In this document: piece after piece, positions 40,776 to 54,300 of the stretch
How positions within the stretch are numbered: position 1 is the stretch's first letter
Layout: every line of letters begins with the position of its first letter
Origin: Paracyclopina nana
Lineage: Eukaryota; Arthropoda; Copepoda; Cyclopoida; Cyclopettidae
Length of the DNA stretch: 64,000 nucleotides
Direction: 5' to 3'
Assembly: GCA_019096065.1 (NCBI GenBank)
Contig: JAGUCH010000008.1
Coordinates: forward strand, 563,001-627,000
Position numbers and translations under genes: made by a program
Notes under the pieces: model-generated
Databases searched by the model: none
The model's input: the letters and a program-made list of their open reading frames with translations, nothing else
What the model was told of the DNA's origin: nothing

Positions 40776-42190
40776 ATACTGCAACCGAACTGCAAAAGTG
40801 AAAATGTAGTTAAAGTGATATCAAAACCAATCTAAAATGGTTTTTTAGTCATGAATGCTTTGTGCAATGAAGCCTTAAAAAGTCCACAATTGACATTTCT
40901 AAATAGGGACAACCTTTTAAATAGAGTTATTAGAGGTATGACATAATACTTTGTTGAGTGTATTGAAAAAAGCAAAAGTGGGCTAAGTGTGTGCGAATTT
41001 GCAATTCAATTTGCGCAAATCCAATTTTGCAAAGATGACTCATATATGGCAGCAAATTCAAATTCTGCAATCTGTACTAGAAGGAAAAATGCAAATTTGC
41101 GAATCAACAGACCTACTTTTTTGTATCAATGCCCTAAGTTTGCATATACTCTATTTTTATGCTTTACTCCCCAGATTTTGCGTGGGAGAACCTGCTTTAT
41201 TATTGTGAGCACGATATTTCCACCATATTGTGATTATTCCTTATAATAATCATATCCTAAGGATACCAAATTACCTTCTAAATTACCCCACTTAAAATGT
41301 GATGCTCTGACTTATTTCTGAATTTTATAAAAAGTCATTCAAAAAAATTAGAGCAAAAACTGATGAGTCATCCTGAGCTGTTAACCTTAAGTGACTTTTG
41401 TGAAAAAGTCAATTTGCTTCCTGGTAAATGACCAAGGTAATTTTCAACAATTGTGAAATCCTTGGTTATTTCATACTTGAAAAAATATTGTTATGGATAA
41501 TTTGTGGGGTGGCCAGCCCACTGTGCAGGTGGCGTTGTGCATCAAATCTAAGGCTTTAGTCAAAGTCAGGCTCTGTTGAAGGTCACACACCAGGAAAAAA
41601 ATATCAATAAAAAACAAGGAAAATCAAAGAGAGCCAATAGTGATCAAGAAAGTTTGCAGCTTGTGTGTTTATCTTTTTGGTCTGCGAAATCAGCTGACTC
41701 TTGGCGCTACTCAGCTTTTTTGCACTCTTGTTGTTGTCACATAATTGGGTGTAAACAAAGAGTAAGTACTTTAAAATAATAATTATTAATTTTTTAAAGA
41801 TTAAGACAATTCTGAAATGTTAAAAACTAAGAACTCTTGGATTTGATGCTCTTTAAATTGAGTTTTTGGTGATGAAACTTTTAAAAAGGTCTTTTAAAGC
41901 CCATTTTTAAAAAAATTAAAGTGTGATAAATAAAGTAATTTATTTAGTATTTAGTAAAAATTGATGCAAATTAATTAGATGCAAATTTGTGAGTTGCAAA
42001 CAATTTCTGTTGCATAATTTTAAAAATGATATTTTTAGATATGTCAGTATACTCCACATATTGACAATTTATTGCCCAAATTCTTGCCATATCAATGTAG
42101 TACATCAAGTTGGAATTGCATGGCAAAAGTAGGTCACAAATACATTTATTGACATCATCATTACATTGACTGTATTGTGCTTACTTGCAG
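40776..42190 (+). other. intron sequence, no exon recognised
   Basis: AT-rich; short frames only. A CCCACTGTGCAGGTGGCG word at 41519 resembles the dispersed TCCACTGTGCA motif. Confidence 0.4.
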
Positions 42191-42300
42191 CAGGGCTGCT
42201 TTCTCTTTGGCATTAATTGTTGTTGTTCCCTTTCCAGGTGAGGCCAAAAAGATGGTACCTTAATTGTGAATTAACCAGTGAGCAAATAACGAAAACCAAG
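42191..42300 (+). other. 5' UTR of the ZC2HC1A-type gene
   Basis: Two possible acceptors precede the start codon: TTACTTGCAG ending at 42190 and CCCTTTCCAG ending at 42237. The second also reads as a donor, CAG|GTGAGG, so the 5' UTR may be one exon or two. The ATG at 42301 is in good context (AAAACCAAGATGA). Confidence 0.5.
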
Positions 42301-42372
42301 ATGAATTTGCCTCCATCTTCAGCTGCTGTTTCCAGAGCCAGCTCGGGCGTTTCCCGTCTAGCCATGATGCAG
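42301..42372 (+). CDS. ZC2HC1A: ZC2HC1A-type gene, coding exon 1
   Basis: 24 codons (MNLPPSSAAVSRASSGVSR, then LAMMQ), phase 0. The donor is CAG|GTAATA. Ser/Ala-rich and disordered. Confidence 0.7.
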
Positions 42373-45300
42373 GTAATAATAATAATAATGATTATAATTC
42401 CAGATTCAGATAAAAACACCCCCACATCAATCAGAAATATGCAAAAATAATGTAGCGTTCATCTACAAAGGTCGACCTTTGAGAAACGTTTATTTTTCCA
42501 TTTCAATTCAGTTTTGCACACTGAAAGTCAAATTAAATGGAGATGATCGAGTTTCATCCATGTGTCAATTGTTTTGAAAGGGTCATGTTGTAAAAAATTT
42601 GTTCTTCAACAATAACTGAAATGTCGTCAATTCCTGTTGCAAAAACTTATCTATGGCTTAGTCTCTTCTGGAGATTTCATTGTGACCCATTCACGGTCAT
42701 TATCGTTTCTTATGTACTGAGTAGGTTGCGATGGAGCTAAATAAGAATCGATAATGACCGTGGCAATGCCACTATGAAATCTCCAGAAGAGACTGAGCCT
42801 ATGTTTGTATGCCAAAATAATACAATGTTCATCTAAAAGTCGACCTTTGAGTAATATTTACTTTTCTCATTTCAATCAAGTTTTGCAAACTGAAAGTCAA
42901 AGTAAATGGTGATGATCGAGTCTCATTGATACGTCAATTGTTTTGAAAGGGTCATGTCGTCAAAAAAATTGTTCTTCAACAAAATTTGAAGAGCTGTCAA
43001 TTCATTAAGAATTTTGTAAATAGCATTATTGTGAAAATTACATACTTCAATTTATTATAAGACTCCTGTCGCAAAACATACTTATGTTTTTATGCAAAAA
43101 TAGTGCGGCGTTCATCTACAAAAGTCAACATTGAGAAACGTTTATTTTTATCATTTCAATTCAGTTTTGCACACTGAAAGTCAAAGTAAATTGGGATGAT
43201 CAAGTCTCATTGATATGTCAATTGTTTTGAAAGGGTCATGTTGCCAAAAAAATTTCTTCTTCAACAATAACTGAAATGTCGTCAATTCAATTCATTAAGT
43301 ATTTTTCAAAGCGGATTTTTGTAAGTTTTACATATTTTCAATTCAAAGACTTAAGGTACAAAAAGGTTTATGTTTTCGCAAAAGTTAAAAGATATTGCCA
43401 AAGCTCAAAAATGATATATGTTTTCAAAGTAGATGAACATCACACATATCAGATATTTGAAAAGTGCTTTACTTGATTGATGGCAGCCATATTGCAAAGA
43501 GTGCAGTCCACAAATGGCCACTTTCCCTTCTAGTGATCTAATTAAACTTATCTCAAAGCTGAGAAGTTTTGGCTATCTTTAAAGTCAAGGTTACACCAAC
43601 CAGACTAATGCATTTCTTCCAACTACTGAGAATATTAGTGCTACAAAAGAGTAAATAGCAATTATACTGCATAATGTAATGTAGCAGCTTAATCTAATTT
43701 GCAATAGGAAATCCCCTAGTATTTATTGACTATATTGGCACAAAGACTGAGTGCTTACATTTACAAATACATTGTATGTAGCAATAGGACAAATGGCTTC
43801 CATTGTATCAAGTATCCAATCAGATAAAAGCTAATTGAGCATCAGCTGACATTTCCTTCAATTTGATTGGCTAGTCGAGAAATTTCAAATTCCTCCGCGC
43901 AATAGAATGCAGCTGAAAAAGTAGTCCCATTGAAAAATTGCATTTTTCGCAGTGTGGCAGAAATCAATAGAATACATTCTGTGGCATTTGACGAATACAG
44001 TGTGATGTATACCTGTATTTTCAACAGCATTCAATGTACTAGTTCTCATTGACTGGCAGAGTGAGTAAGAGATCCAGTCAAGTGAAATCATGGATTTCTA
44101 TCACACTGAGAAGAAAGAAGGAGCTATGCTGCTGAAAAGGCCAAGCCCAAGGCAGCTAAAGCCTTTGTAGTCATTGAAGCAAACAGTGGCAAAGTTCTCG
44201 AAAGGATTCTCAAAAAGGGAAGGAGAGCCCAGTAAGGAAATTCATGAATATGTGCTGTTCATCTGTGCTTAATTACGATTTCGAAAGTATCGTATAGTTT
44301 AACTATATTTAGACAATTGTAATCAAAACAATTTTATTGTCGACATACACTGTCCAAATCAAATGACGTATTAATGAGACTCTTTTGAAACCATTCAATT
44401 TGAGTTTCAGTGTCCAAGACTGAAATGAAATGATCAAAGAAAACAATTATTTTCATTGACTTTGTCGATTAAATTCATTTTGATGTTTGCATGAAAAGAG
44501 CCTAGCCAGGATATTCATGAAAATGAGCTTTTAATCTGTGCATTGTTACAATTTTGAAATGTATGCGAATTTTGACACGATACTCTGACAAATGTATTGT
44601 GAACAATTTTCTGAACATGAAAGCTTTCAAAATAAAATGACGTATTTATGAAAGCTGATGGAAACCATATCTAATTATCAATTCATGAGTATTTAGATGA
44701 ACATACTTCAAACAATTTATCAATAAGATAAGCTTTCCTAATCAAAGTACATGTTAATGAAAGCCAATTGAATCCACTCAATTTGTATATATATATATAT
44801 TAACTGTATTTAGTCAATTGTAATCAGCGCAATTTTTTGACGACATAAACTTACCAAATCAAATGACTTATTAATGAGACTCTTTTGAAGCCATTCAATT
44901 TGTCTATCAGTGTCCAAGACTGAAATGAAATGATCAAAGAAAATAATAATTTTCATTGACTTTATCGATGAGCTGTGCTTGAATACACTTTGCTATGGGT
45001 GGTTGAAATGCATCCACAGCTACTTATGTATCCACTTTTCCCAGTGCACTTTTCAATTGTGCGAAATATTGCATTTTTCCAGGCGAGATTTCAAGCCCAG
45101 CAAATAGTGGAGCGTGAGCAGAAGCTCATCCACTTGCTTGAAGATAGGCAAGAAGAGACAATTCGCAGAATTGCCTACAATAACCGAGATTCAGCCCATT
45201 CTGCCAACTCTTTATCATCCGCCAACAGCAACTCAACTGGGAGTTACAATAGTGCGCGCGCGGCCGGTCAGCTCAGCCGGTCAGCTGTCGTGAGGTCAGC

Positions 45301-48300
45301 TGATGTGCACAACAGCCCCATTGGGTGGGACAAGAGCTATCCCTTGAGACCCATGAATACTGACCCTGGATTGCCACCCACTGAAATGGGCCATGGCATT
45401 GTGAGGACACCATCGATGGGACTTTATAAGAGGAATTCTACTGTGGGACTGTCAAATATGTCGAATAACAAATACAGTGGAGGCTATGGATTACGTGGAA
45501 ATTACATCAATCGTAATCGAGGTCTGAGCCTGGATCGCATGCAGGCCAACAGGTATAATTCATAGTTATGTTTTGTACGGTTCACATGAGTTCATCCAGG
45601 CTAAACTACTTTCATCAGATTTATTTCAAATGAAATCTTTCTAAAGCTTTTTCATTCTAATCGTGAAACTCAAAAACTAAATGCTCAGTTCAAGTTTGAA
45701 CGCTCAGTTCAAGTTCAAACATTCAGTTCAAAACGCTCAGTTCACGTTTGAACGCTCAGTTCACGTTTGAACGCTCAGTTCACGTTTGAACGCTCAGTTC
45801 ACGTTTCAACGCTCAGTTCACGTTTCAACGCTCAGTTCACGTTTCAACGCTCAGTTCACGTTTCAACGCTCAGTTCACGTTTCAACGCTCAGTTCACGTT
45901 TCAACGCTCTGTTCACGTTTCAACGCTCTGTTCACGTTTCAACGCTCAGTTTACGTTTGAACACTCAGTTCATGTTTAAACGCTCAGTTCACGTTTGAAC
46001 GCTCAGTTCACGTTTCAATGCTCAGTTCACGTTTGAACGCTCTAGGAATATCCTCAAAATCAAATGCAGCCATTTGATTGGAATTTTTTGCTGTAGCAAG
46101 CAACTGAAAGCTTCACTTTGCGTGTTTCAGATACAATGGAAACAACCCTGGCAGCCTTCAAACATCACCGACTAGAAGGCCTTCATATGGCATCACTCGC
46201 ACTCGGAGCCAAGCTCATATTTTGGGCCACAGTTCTGGTGAAGACAGCTATGCCTCGTCTAGTAGGCCCCCATCTACATATGACACATACAGGTGAAGTT
46301 CGCATTAGAAAGCTTGTTTATGCTTTCACAAGCCTTTTTTTCATTCCCATCAAATGTCTTCATTTGATGGTTCAAGATATCCTAGTACATTGCGTGCAGC
46401 TCAGGCTCAAAGCGTTATTGATTAGGTTGCACTTGAGTGCATTTTTGCCAGCATTAGCTCATTAATAAGCAATTATCTGACTGCACACATCTTCTGCCGT
46501 TCTTTTGGTACATAGTACAACAATTGCGATGGTCTCAGCTTTGCAATGATTTCACTTGGTGCAAATATTTGTGAAAGAGCTTTGTCTGGATTGATAAATG
46601 TGCACCTTACAATGTCATGCCTATTTTCAGTCGTCACGAGGTCAATTTGAACCGGAGTAATAGCCATTTGTACGGAAGCCGAAATGGCAATATGGCCGCC
46701 ATCAGCACCGTGGATTTCATTGATGCCACTTCGCCTCCAAGTCCTCCCGGAAACCGGAAAACTTCATACACGCGAGAATACGTCCGGAATTTGCCCACCA
46801 CCGTTTCCGTCGGCCATGTGGCCTCCGCTCCGGCCTCCAGAGGAGATTAACCCGTCGTCAGCCCAGCTTAAGAGACCCAAGTCCGAGCCGAGCTTATGAG
46901 CATAGCTCGTACAGCTCGCAAAGCTCGGAGAAATCCGAGACCGGAATTTACGCCGCTCCGTCGTTCAGCATCGCTCCGCCAACTGCTGAGAAGCTGAGAC
47001 TTCCACTTGCAACGACGGATTACAGCGAAATCCAGAAGCCCAGAATCAACTCACAAACATACAGGTAATTTTTTAATTATGCCTGAATTTATAGGAATTC
47101 CGGATGTAGGGGTTCGAACACTCTGAGACCTACGCGCTACACCTTACTAACTTATAGCTTACAAGACTCCATCTTAGTTGGAAGGATATGTCGTCGAGCT
47201 GTTTGCTCGCGCATAGTCGTTTATTTACTGCTGTACAATTGTAGTGCTACCGCACGAGAGGAGGCGAGAGCGCAGGTACGCAGGCTCGGGATCCTGCTAC
47301 AATTTCCCCCTATTGAAGCGTGGCCGTGTCCTCACGGCGCAATGCTGGCACCCTATGTCGGGGGGATCCCGTGGCTGGAGGTACCGGGGAGATAGGTGGA
47401 CCGGTGGTCGCTCCTCCTTCCATCGGTGACTTCAGGGGCGTCGAGGTCGCGGAGGCCACAGTATTGGGTGCTGGGGCCGAGGGAAGCACAGCCATAATGT
47501 AATTGTGCATGGTCTCGTTCTGCCTTGCCAAAGCGTCGACTTGGGCCTGCAGGTTCCGGTAGAGGCCGTCTTGTTCTTTAAATAGAGCCTCCTTCATGCG
47601 TTGGCGGAATCCAGACCGGCGGGGCCCATCGGTTTCTCCTGGTTCTGCGACCCCATACTTAGGGGGCGCCTCGTCATCATCCTCTTCATCTCCGTCGCTG
47701 AGGGCGGCCAGGGGGTACGCCTCGGTTCCTTCCCGGGTTCGAGGTCGGCGCCGGCCGCGTGTCGGGGGTTGATCTTCGTCATCGTCGTCCCCGCCAGGGA
47801 ACAGGATCTGATCGTGCCCAAGGTTGGTAAGCATCCGCCACGGCATTTCGACCATAAGGAAGGCCGTGTGCCACAAAGCCAAGAACATCCACCAACCCAG
47901 TCCGCGTCGTCGGTACAGGATGATCATCCGGATGACGGCTCCGAGGATCAACTTGATCAGACCGATAGTGATGAGAGTCCCTGTGAAGTAGGAATAATAC
48001 TTCCCTACTGAGCTGAAGAAAGGGATGATTGCGCTGCCGACATGGTCCACCATTTGATCTATGTCTTCCTGCGTCCACAGCGTAGTCGACTTGCTGCCCG
48101 TGATGAGCGAGTTGTGAAGCACGTAACTGGTGATAGTTTTCACAACGGCCTCCCGACTGCTAAACAAGTGGAGGTAGAGGATGTGGTTGGCCCGTTGTTC
48201 TGCCGAGAACACTCCACCCCCTAGTCCTCGGCTGATGTCGTAATGTCCGCCTCCGGGGCCGCGTCCGACATGGGGTTGAGTTGCGTAGGGGCGATACAGG

Positions 48301-51300
48301 CGTGGATCTGGGGGTGGCACACATCCACTGATTATGGATCTTCCATTTAATCGGGGTGATGGAATCGCATGGGACCACGCTGGGCCGGTCGGTCAGCACG
48401 AAGGAAAGAGGGTCCGCGAATCGTGTCTCGTTGTTCACCAGCACGGGAATCTCCTGTGTGCAGTTCGCAATAGACCTGGTGACGGCTTGAACCGGGTAGC
48501 AGGAGGTAACATAGGCTACAGCCCCGGCACGGGTGACTAGATGACCTGGCCCGTGGCTATCAAGGGTGGCGTACGATGAGGAGCCGGAGGCCATACTCTG
48601 AAGCTTGGAGTGCAGGATCGATCGTTCGTTCTTGCAGATAAGTTCCTGGAGGAACTTGAACCTGTCCTGGATATGCAGCGCATGCTGCGAGTGCACGAAT
48701 GCCAGCTGGGTCTGTATATTCGCACCGTCCATGTCCTCCGGGTGAAGATACTTGGCCTGGAGGGGTCCATCCCCGGGTCCCACAATCAAGATGGCGAAGT
48801 CACGGAGCTGAGTGGTGAACAGTCGCCGCTGGCACATGGACTGCACGCCCTTGAGGACGAACCCCGCGAACCGCGACTCTTCTTCGTGGGCGAGGAGGAG
48901 CAGGTCCCCTAGGTGACCCGCGTTGCCGCTGAAGCTGGACGAGTTGCGGTGAGGGTATAGAATGGCCGGCCCTTTGTATACCTCGCTCAGTTCATCTTCG
49001 CAGCGGGGTCTTGCGCTTAGGCCACACGATGGTGCCCTCGGCGTCGTCCTGCACGATCAAGTCCTGGAAGTTGGCTGTAAGGTGGTTGGAGAAGACCACC
49101 CGCCCATTGGCCGTGTTTAGCTTCCCGTAGATCGGCTCCACCAACGCATGGATCGTGGTAGTTTCATATGATTTATAAAACGTCACGCCACCACTGATGA
49201 AAGTGGTTGTCGTGGCACTTGTGATCCTTGTCGAGCCCACCCTTGGAGAAGTACGACAGGGACACGGGGTATTGAGCGTGACTTGGACCTTCTTATTCTC
49301 CACCAGCAGGAAGCGTTTCTCGGCGGCGTCTCGGCAGGCTTGCGGCGTTACCAGGTAGGGCCTATTTACGTCCGTCATTTGACTCCCATAACTGATGCTA
49401 TCGTATCCGCAGCGGGTAACTTCCCGCGATATGTGTACTCGACACCGGTATGCCTTGACGGAGCGGGTCGAGGCCGTCTGCAGTACCTGAATCGTGACAT
49501 TGACCGGCGACTGATAAGAGCTGCGAATATCTTCACAGAGTTCAGGCTGGCTCAGGTCGATAGCTTCGTGCATGGCGTCCGGATGCGCGCAGTCATAGGT
49601 GGTGAACGAGGTCACCTTGGCGTCTGGGGTGTACAAATCGGCTGGTCGTGGTGACTGCCCTGGGAAGGCTGCTGCTTGGGCCACTTCGTTGAGGAGGATC
49701 CAGTAGCTATACCCGAAGAAGACGAGGAGCATCAGCGTGGGGCTGCACAAGCAATGACCTGGATGCATGGTGGACGTAGTACGTAGTGGTGAGCTAGTGT
49801 ACACTTTATAAACACTTTATGAATTCCTTTTGCTAGGAGGTAGTTGGTTATTAACTCAGACTGCAAGAGAGAAGGTAAACGGTTATTATACGCTTGTTTG
49901 TCTTGTTAGTGTTTGCGCCCGAATGTCATGGTTTATATAGCATGAGCATGTGTTAATAATGCAGTTATGATACATATGTGATATGAAATATGGCATGAAT
50001 GTGGCATAAATGGTGTGCACCCCCCCAAACTTTGTCATGAGGGAGCAATATTGGTGCGTATTATAGTCTTTTACACTTGGGTTGTATCAGTCCTGAAACA
50101 CGTCGTCGCACGTTTCTGCGGTAGCTGCTGACGGCGCCGACGATGATGTTGAGTGAGAGGCCTCTTTGATCGGTGACGGAATGGACGGTCGAAGAGGTAG
50201 TGGCCGCGGTTCTAGCGGCGGGAGCAGGTATCTAGTAGCTTGGTGCACAGTTGGCGGCTTGTCCTGCAAATGCTGCAGTGGCAACGTATCTTCGTCGGTC
50301 GTGCTTCTCCTGTCACCGCTGCGTGTTTTGGATCTAGACCGTTTGGTGACCGCCTCTGGTCCACCTAAGAATCGCTCGGTGTCAGCCTGCAACATTTCCG
50401 CATTTGATCGTCGTTTCCTTTTCACCACTGTGCTAGTGCGATTGGGCTCGTCGTTGCCTGTAGTAGGGCTTGGCAGTTGCGGAGTATTGTGTGGAGACTC
50501 ATTATCTGGTGTGGATGAGCGTTCATCCGGATCGGATTGGTACCGAGTGCAGTCGTACTCAGGTATCGTGGGGTCATCGTTGAAGGCCGGGAGGGGGTCA
50601 TCTCGGGCTTCTGGGAACCCGTATTCTCTGTCCGTCGGGGCCACCGCATACTCATAAGGTACAGCGAGGTCATTAGCGGGCTCTGCCGCGACTTCGAGTG
50701 GCGGGTCCGCGAGGAATTCGGCAGATTCGTCACCTAACATAGACAGATCCAAATCCTCGGCCGGTGGTGCAGTAGACACGTTGCCTTGATCTTGATCAGG
50801 TGGGATGTACAACTTGAGGCGGTCTACCGAGACGACCTGGTTTCGCGCTCGAGTCCAAGACGGGTCTGGTGCTATTTCGTAAGTGAGCTCGTTCACCCGT
50901 TTTTCAATTGTCCACGGTCCCGTCCAGAAGGTTTGTAGCTTCTTGGAGATGCGTGGAATGACCTTCGGAGTGAACAGCCACACTTTCTGTCCCACTACAA
51001 ACGCACGCTTGTCCATGTGGTAAGCCCGTCGTTGTCGCTCTATCGAGTTGGAGATGTTCTTCCTTGCCCATTCGTGTGCTAGTTGTATTCGCTCCTTCAG
51101 TTGCTTGGCGAACCGGCCTGCTTGCGTGGCCTTCGCTACAGCCGGCTGCGGGTCCCCAAAGATCAAGTCCAGGTTGGTTGACGGTTGGCGACCAAAAACC
51201 ATTTCATACGGTGCCATGCCCGTTGAGCGGTTCTTGGTGGTACGGAGGACGAAGAGGGCGAAGAGGAACGACCTCGGCCCAGTCCGCGTATCGACCTTTG

Positions 51301-54300
51301 ACCATCTTCCTGATGAGCTCGTTGAGATCCCGATGCGCCCTGTTCGACCGGGTTGCTGCGCGGGTTGTATGAAGGAGTAGTGGTGGCTTGTATTCCCAGG
51401 GCCGCACATACTTCCCGCATGAGATGGGCCGTGAAATGAGTCCCTTGATCGGGTGTGTAGTCTCTCTGGAAGGCCGAATCTAGGGATGATTTCGGTCGTC
51501 AAAAACCGCACGGCTGTTTCGGCATCATTGGAACCGCACGGGAAAGCTTCGATCCATTTGGTGAAGACGCACTTAGCGGTGAACAAGTAGCAGTGACGGT
51601 TCGACGAAGGCTGGAACGGCCCTACGTAGTCGAGGCTCAAGATCTGAACGGGTAGCCCGCATAATGCGATTTGAGGGTGTGCAGCTGGTTTTTCTGGCCC
51701 GGCTTGGACCGTTGGCAAAGGAGGCAGGACTTGACGACTTCATCGGCCAGACGCGTCATGCCTGGGAAGTAAAAGTGCTGAGCGGCCCTGTGGACCACGG
51801 AATCGCGCCCTTGGTGTCCCATGGTGTCGTGTACGTGGCGGAGGCTGGCTTCCTGCCACTGGCGGGGCACCACCAGCCTCGAGGTTTGCCTCTTCCGATC
51901 CAGCAAGCGAAGAGCACCCTGCCGATCCATGGTCATGGAGCTTAGTTGCTCCAGCAGCACGCGGCCTCGAGGTGATGCGGCGTTGAGGTTCTCCTGCGAG
52001 GGCGACTGTTTCAGTCGGACCAGCTGTCTCAAGAGGACCAGGTCGTCGTCCTCCTCCTGGGCCGCAGCCCACGCTTCCGGCTTCGTGGGAATCAGCTTGA
52101 GATTAGCCACCCGGAAAAGTCATCATCCGAGACGTCGGAGCTGATATGGTCACCCCGCTGTGCCAGGTGGGGCGCTCGGCTGAGGGAATCGGCATTGCCG
52201 TGCTTCACTCCCGCCCGGTGCACCACTTCAAGTCGTAGTTGGAGATGGTGTCGAGCCATCGGCCCAGCATTCCCGTGGGCGCTTCCATGGAGCGGATCCA
52301 GAGGAGGGCCCGATGGTCAGTGCGCAAGATGAACCGGCGGTGTTGCAGGTAATACTTGAATTGCTTGATGAAAATTATTACGGCCACCAGCTCGCCCTGA
52401 TTAGCGGAATAGTTGCTTTGAGCAGCGTTCAACTTTTTGGCGCCGTACAAGATGACTCTTTCCTTGCGATCTTGGACTTGGGAAAGAACCCCCCCAACAG
52501 CCCTGTTTTCTTGCGAGAAATCCGTGTCCAGGATGAAAGGGTTAGGCGAAGAGAAGTCCGGATAGGCCAGTACAGGCGCAGAGGTCAGCCTTCTCTTGAG
52601 TTCGTCGAAAGCGGCCCGAAACTCCGGGCTGGGTTGACACACATGGTTGTCGCTGGTGCCGCTGCCCTTGGAGAGCTTGTCCGACAGGGGCGCCGCGACA
52701 TGTTGGTACTTCTCAATGAAGGATCGGTAATAATTGGCCTTGCCAAGGAAGATACGCAGCTGCTTCCTGGTGTTAGGCAGAGGCAATTCACGGATGAGGT
52801 CAATGTAGGCTGGCATGACCTCGAGACCCTGAGGAGTGACAACATGCCCCAAGTATGTCACTCTGGATTGGAACAGGTGACATTTTGACGGCTTCAACAG
52901 AAGTCCTGCTTTCTCGTGGGCCTGCAGCACCAGGCGCAAGTTGCGGAGGTGGGACTCAAGTCGGTTGAATGAACTAAGCAATCGTCGAGGTATGGAAGGG
53001 CCACGTCCCATGATATGCCCTCCAGTACCATTCTGTTAAGGCGGCTGTACGTCTTGGGCGCATTGGTGAGGCCGAAGGGCATCTTGAGGAAGGCGTATGA
53101 GCCGTCTCCTGTGGAAAAGGTGGTCTTCTCCACGTCCTCTGCCCGTATGGGAACCACGTTAAAGGCACCCACCGCATCCAACGTTGAGAATACCGTGGAG
53201 CGGGCCAATCGGCTGAGGTTGTCCCTGACGTCTCCGATGGGGTGTGAGTCGACTACAGTAGCCTTGTTGAGTTCCCTATAATCCACGCACCATCGCAGCG
53301 TGCCGTCCTTCTTGCGAACGGGAACGAGAGGCGCGGACCACGGTGAAGTGATGGGCGTGATGACTTCTTCCTCCAACCACTTCTGGATCTGCTCCTTCAG
53401 GGACGCCTCGAGGTTCGGGTTGATGGGTCGCCGCCGGCTGTTGATGGGCTTCGTCCCAGGCGTAAGGTCTATGGCGTGCTCGACCAGTGTGGTCTGCCCG
53501 TGCGGCCGTCGAATGAAAAGGCTCCGACAGGGGGCGCGAGCAGGGTGGCGGCTTGAGCCAGCCGCTTGGGGTTATCCTTGAGCATGTCGTTCTCGGTCAG
53601 CTTGAAGGTGTCAATGATAAGGTCGGCCTGCTCGTAACGGCGCTTGGCCTCGGATTCCGACTGCTTCCGGCTGGTACTGCGGGTGGTGACCGGCGTGCGC
53701 ACCGCGTGCACCGAGGGAGCAGCCTCCGTTCCGCTGGGGTCGTCGCTTTCTTCGTAGACACGGAGAGTGCCGTAGGTCACTCCACCTTTAAGGCGGAGCG
53801 GGTGATCCAGGGGGTTCAGCACCCCAACTGCCAGGCTGCCGCCGGCCCGCGGCTGGACTAATGCAATGTTCCAGGGCGCCAGCTGCGTCTGCGCAGCAAA
53901 CTGGGGCTCTGCCTCGAGGGCGGCGGCCCGCGTGGACCCGTGAGGCCAGTGAGGGGCTACGGCGGCCACCAGGGTGACAGTGCGGGCTGGAATGTTGACG
54001 GGCCGCAGGATCCGGACTTCATACTCTTCCTGATCCTCGGCAGGTTGGAGGGCGCCCACCAGCGGGATCTGCTTCCCGTGCACGCGCAGGGTCCCTTGGG
54101 AGTGGAGCTGGTCGATGCGGTGGTGGCTCAAGAAGGGCCCTGACAAGTTGAAATCCATGGAGAGGTTCCGCACCACTGCGGGTCGGATAGAGAAGGAGTG
54201 AGGGTGATTGCCCAGCTGCACTCGCAGTGGCTGCCGTAACTCCCCTAGGACCTGGAGACGTTGCTGTGCGTGGGCGGTGCCCACCGCGGGCATGTCGAGC

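Noticed and set aside
45767-45998. Two overlapping 70-codon repetitive ORFs
   Set aside because: They are the 19-bp minisatellite read in two frames. Because the unit is not a multiple of three and lacks stops, it stays open by construction.
52313-52888. 191-codon plus-strand ORF
   Set aside because: Antisense shadow of the RT/RNase H coding strand.
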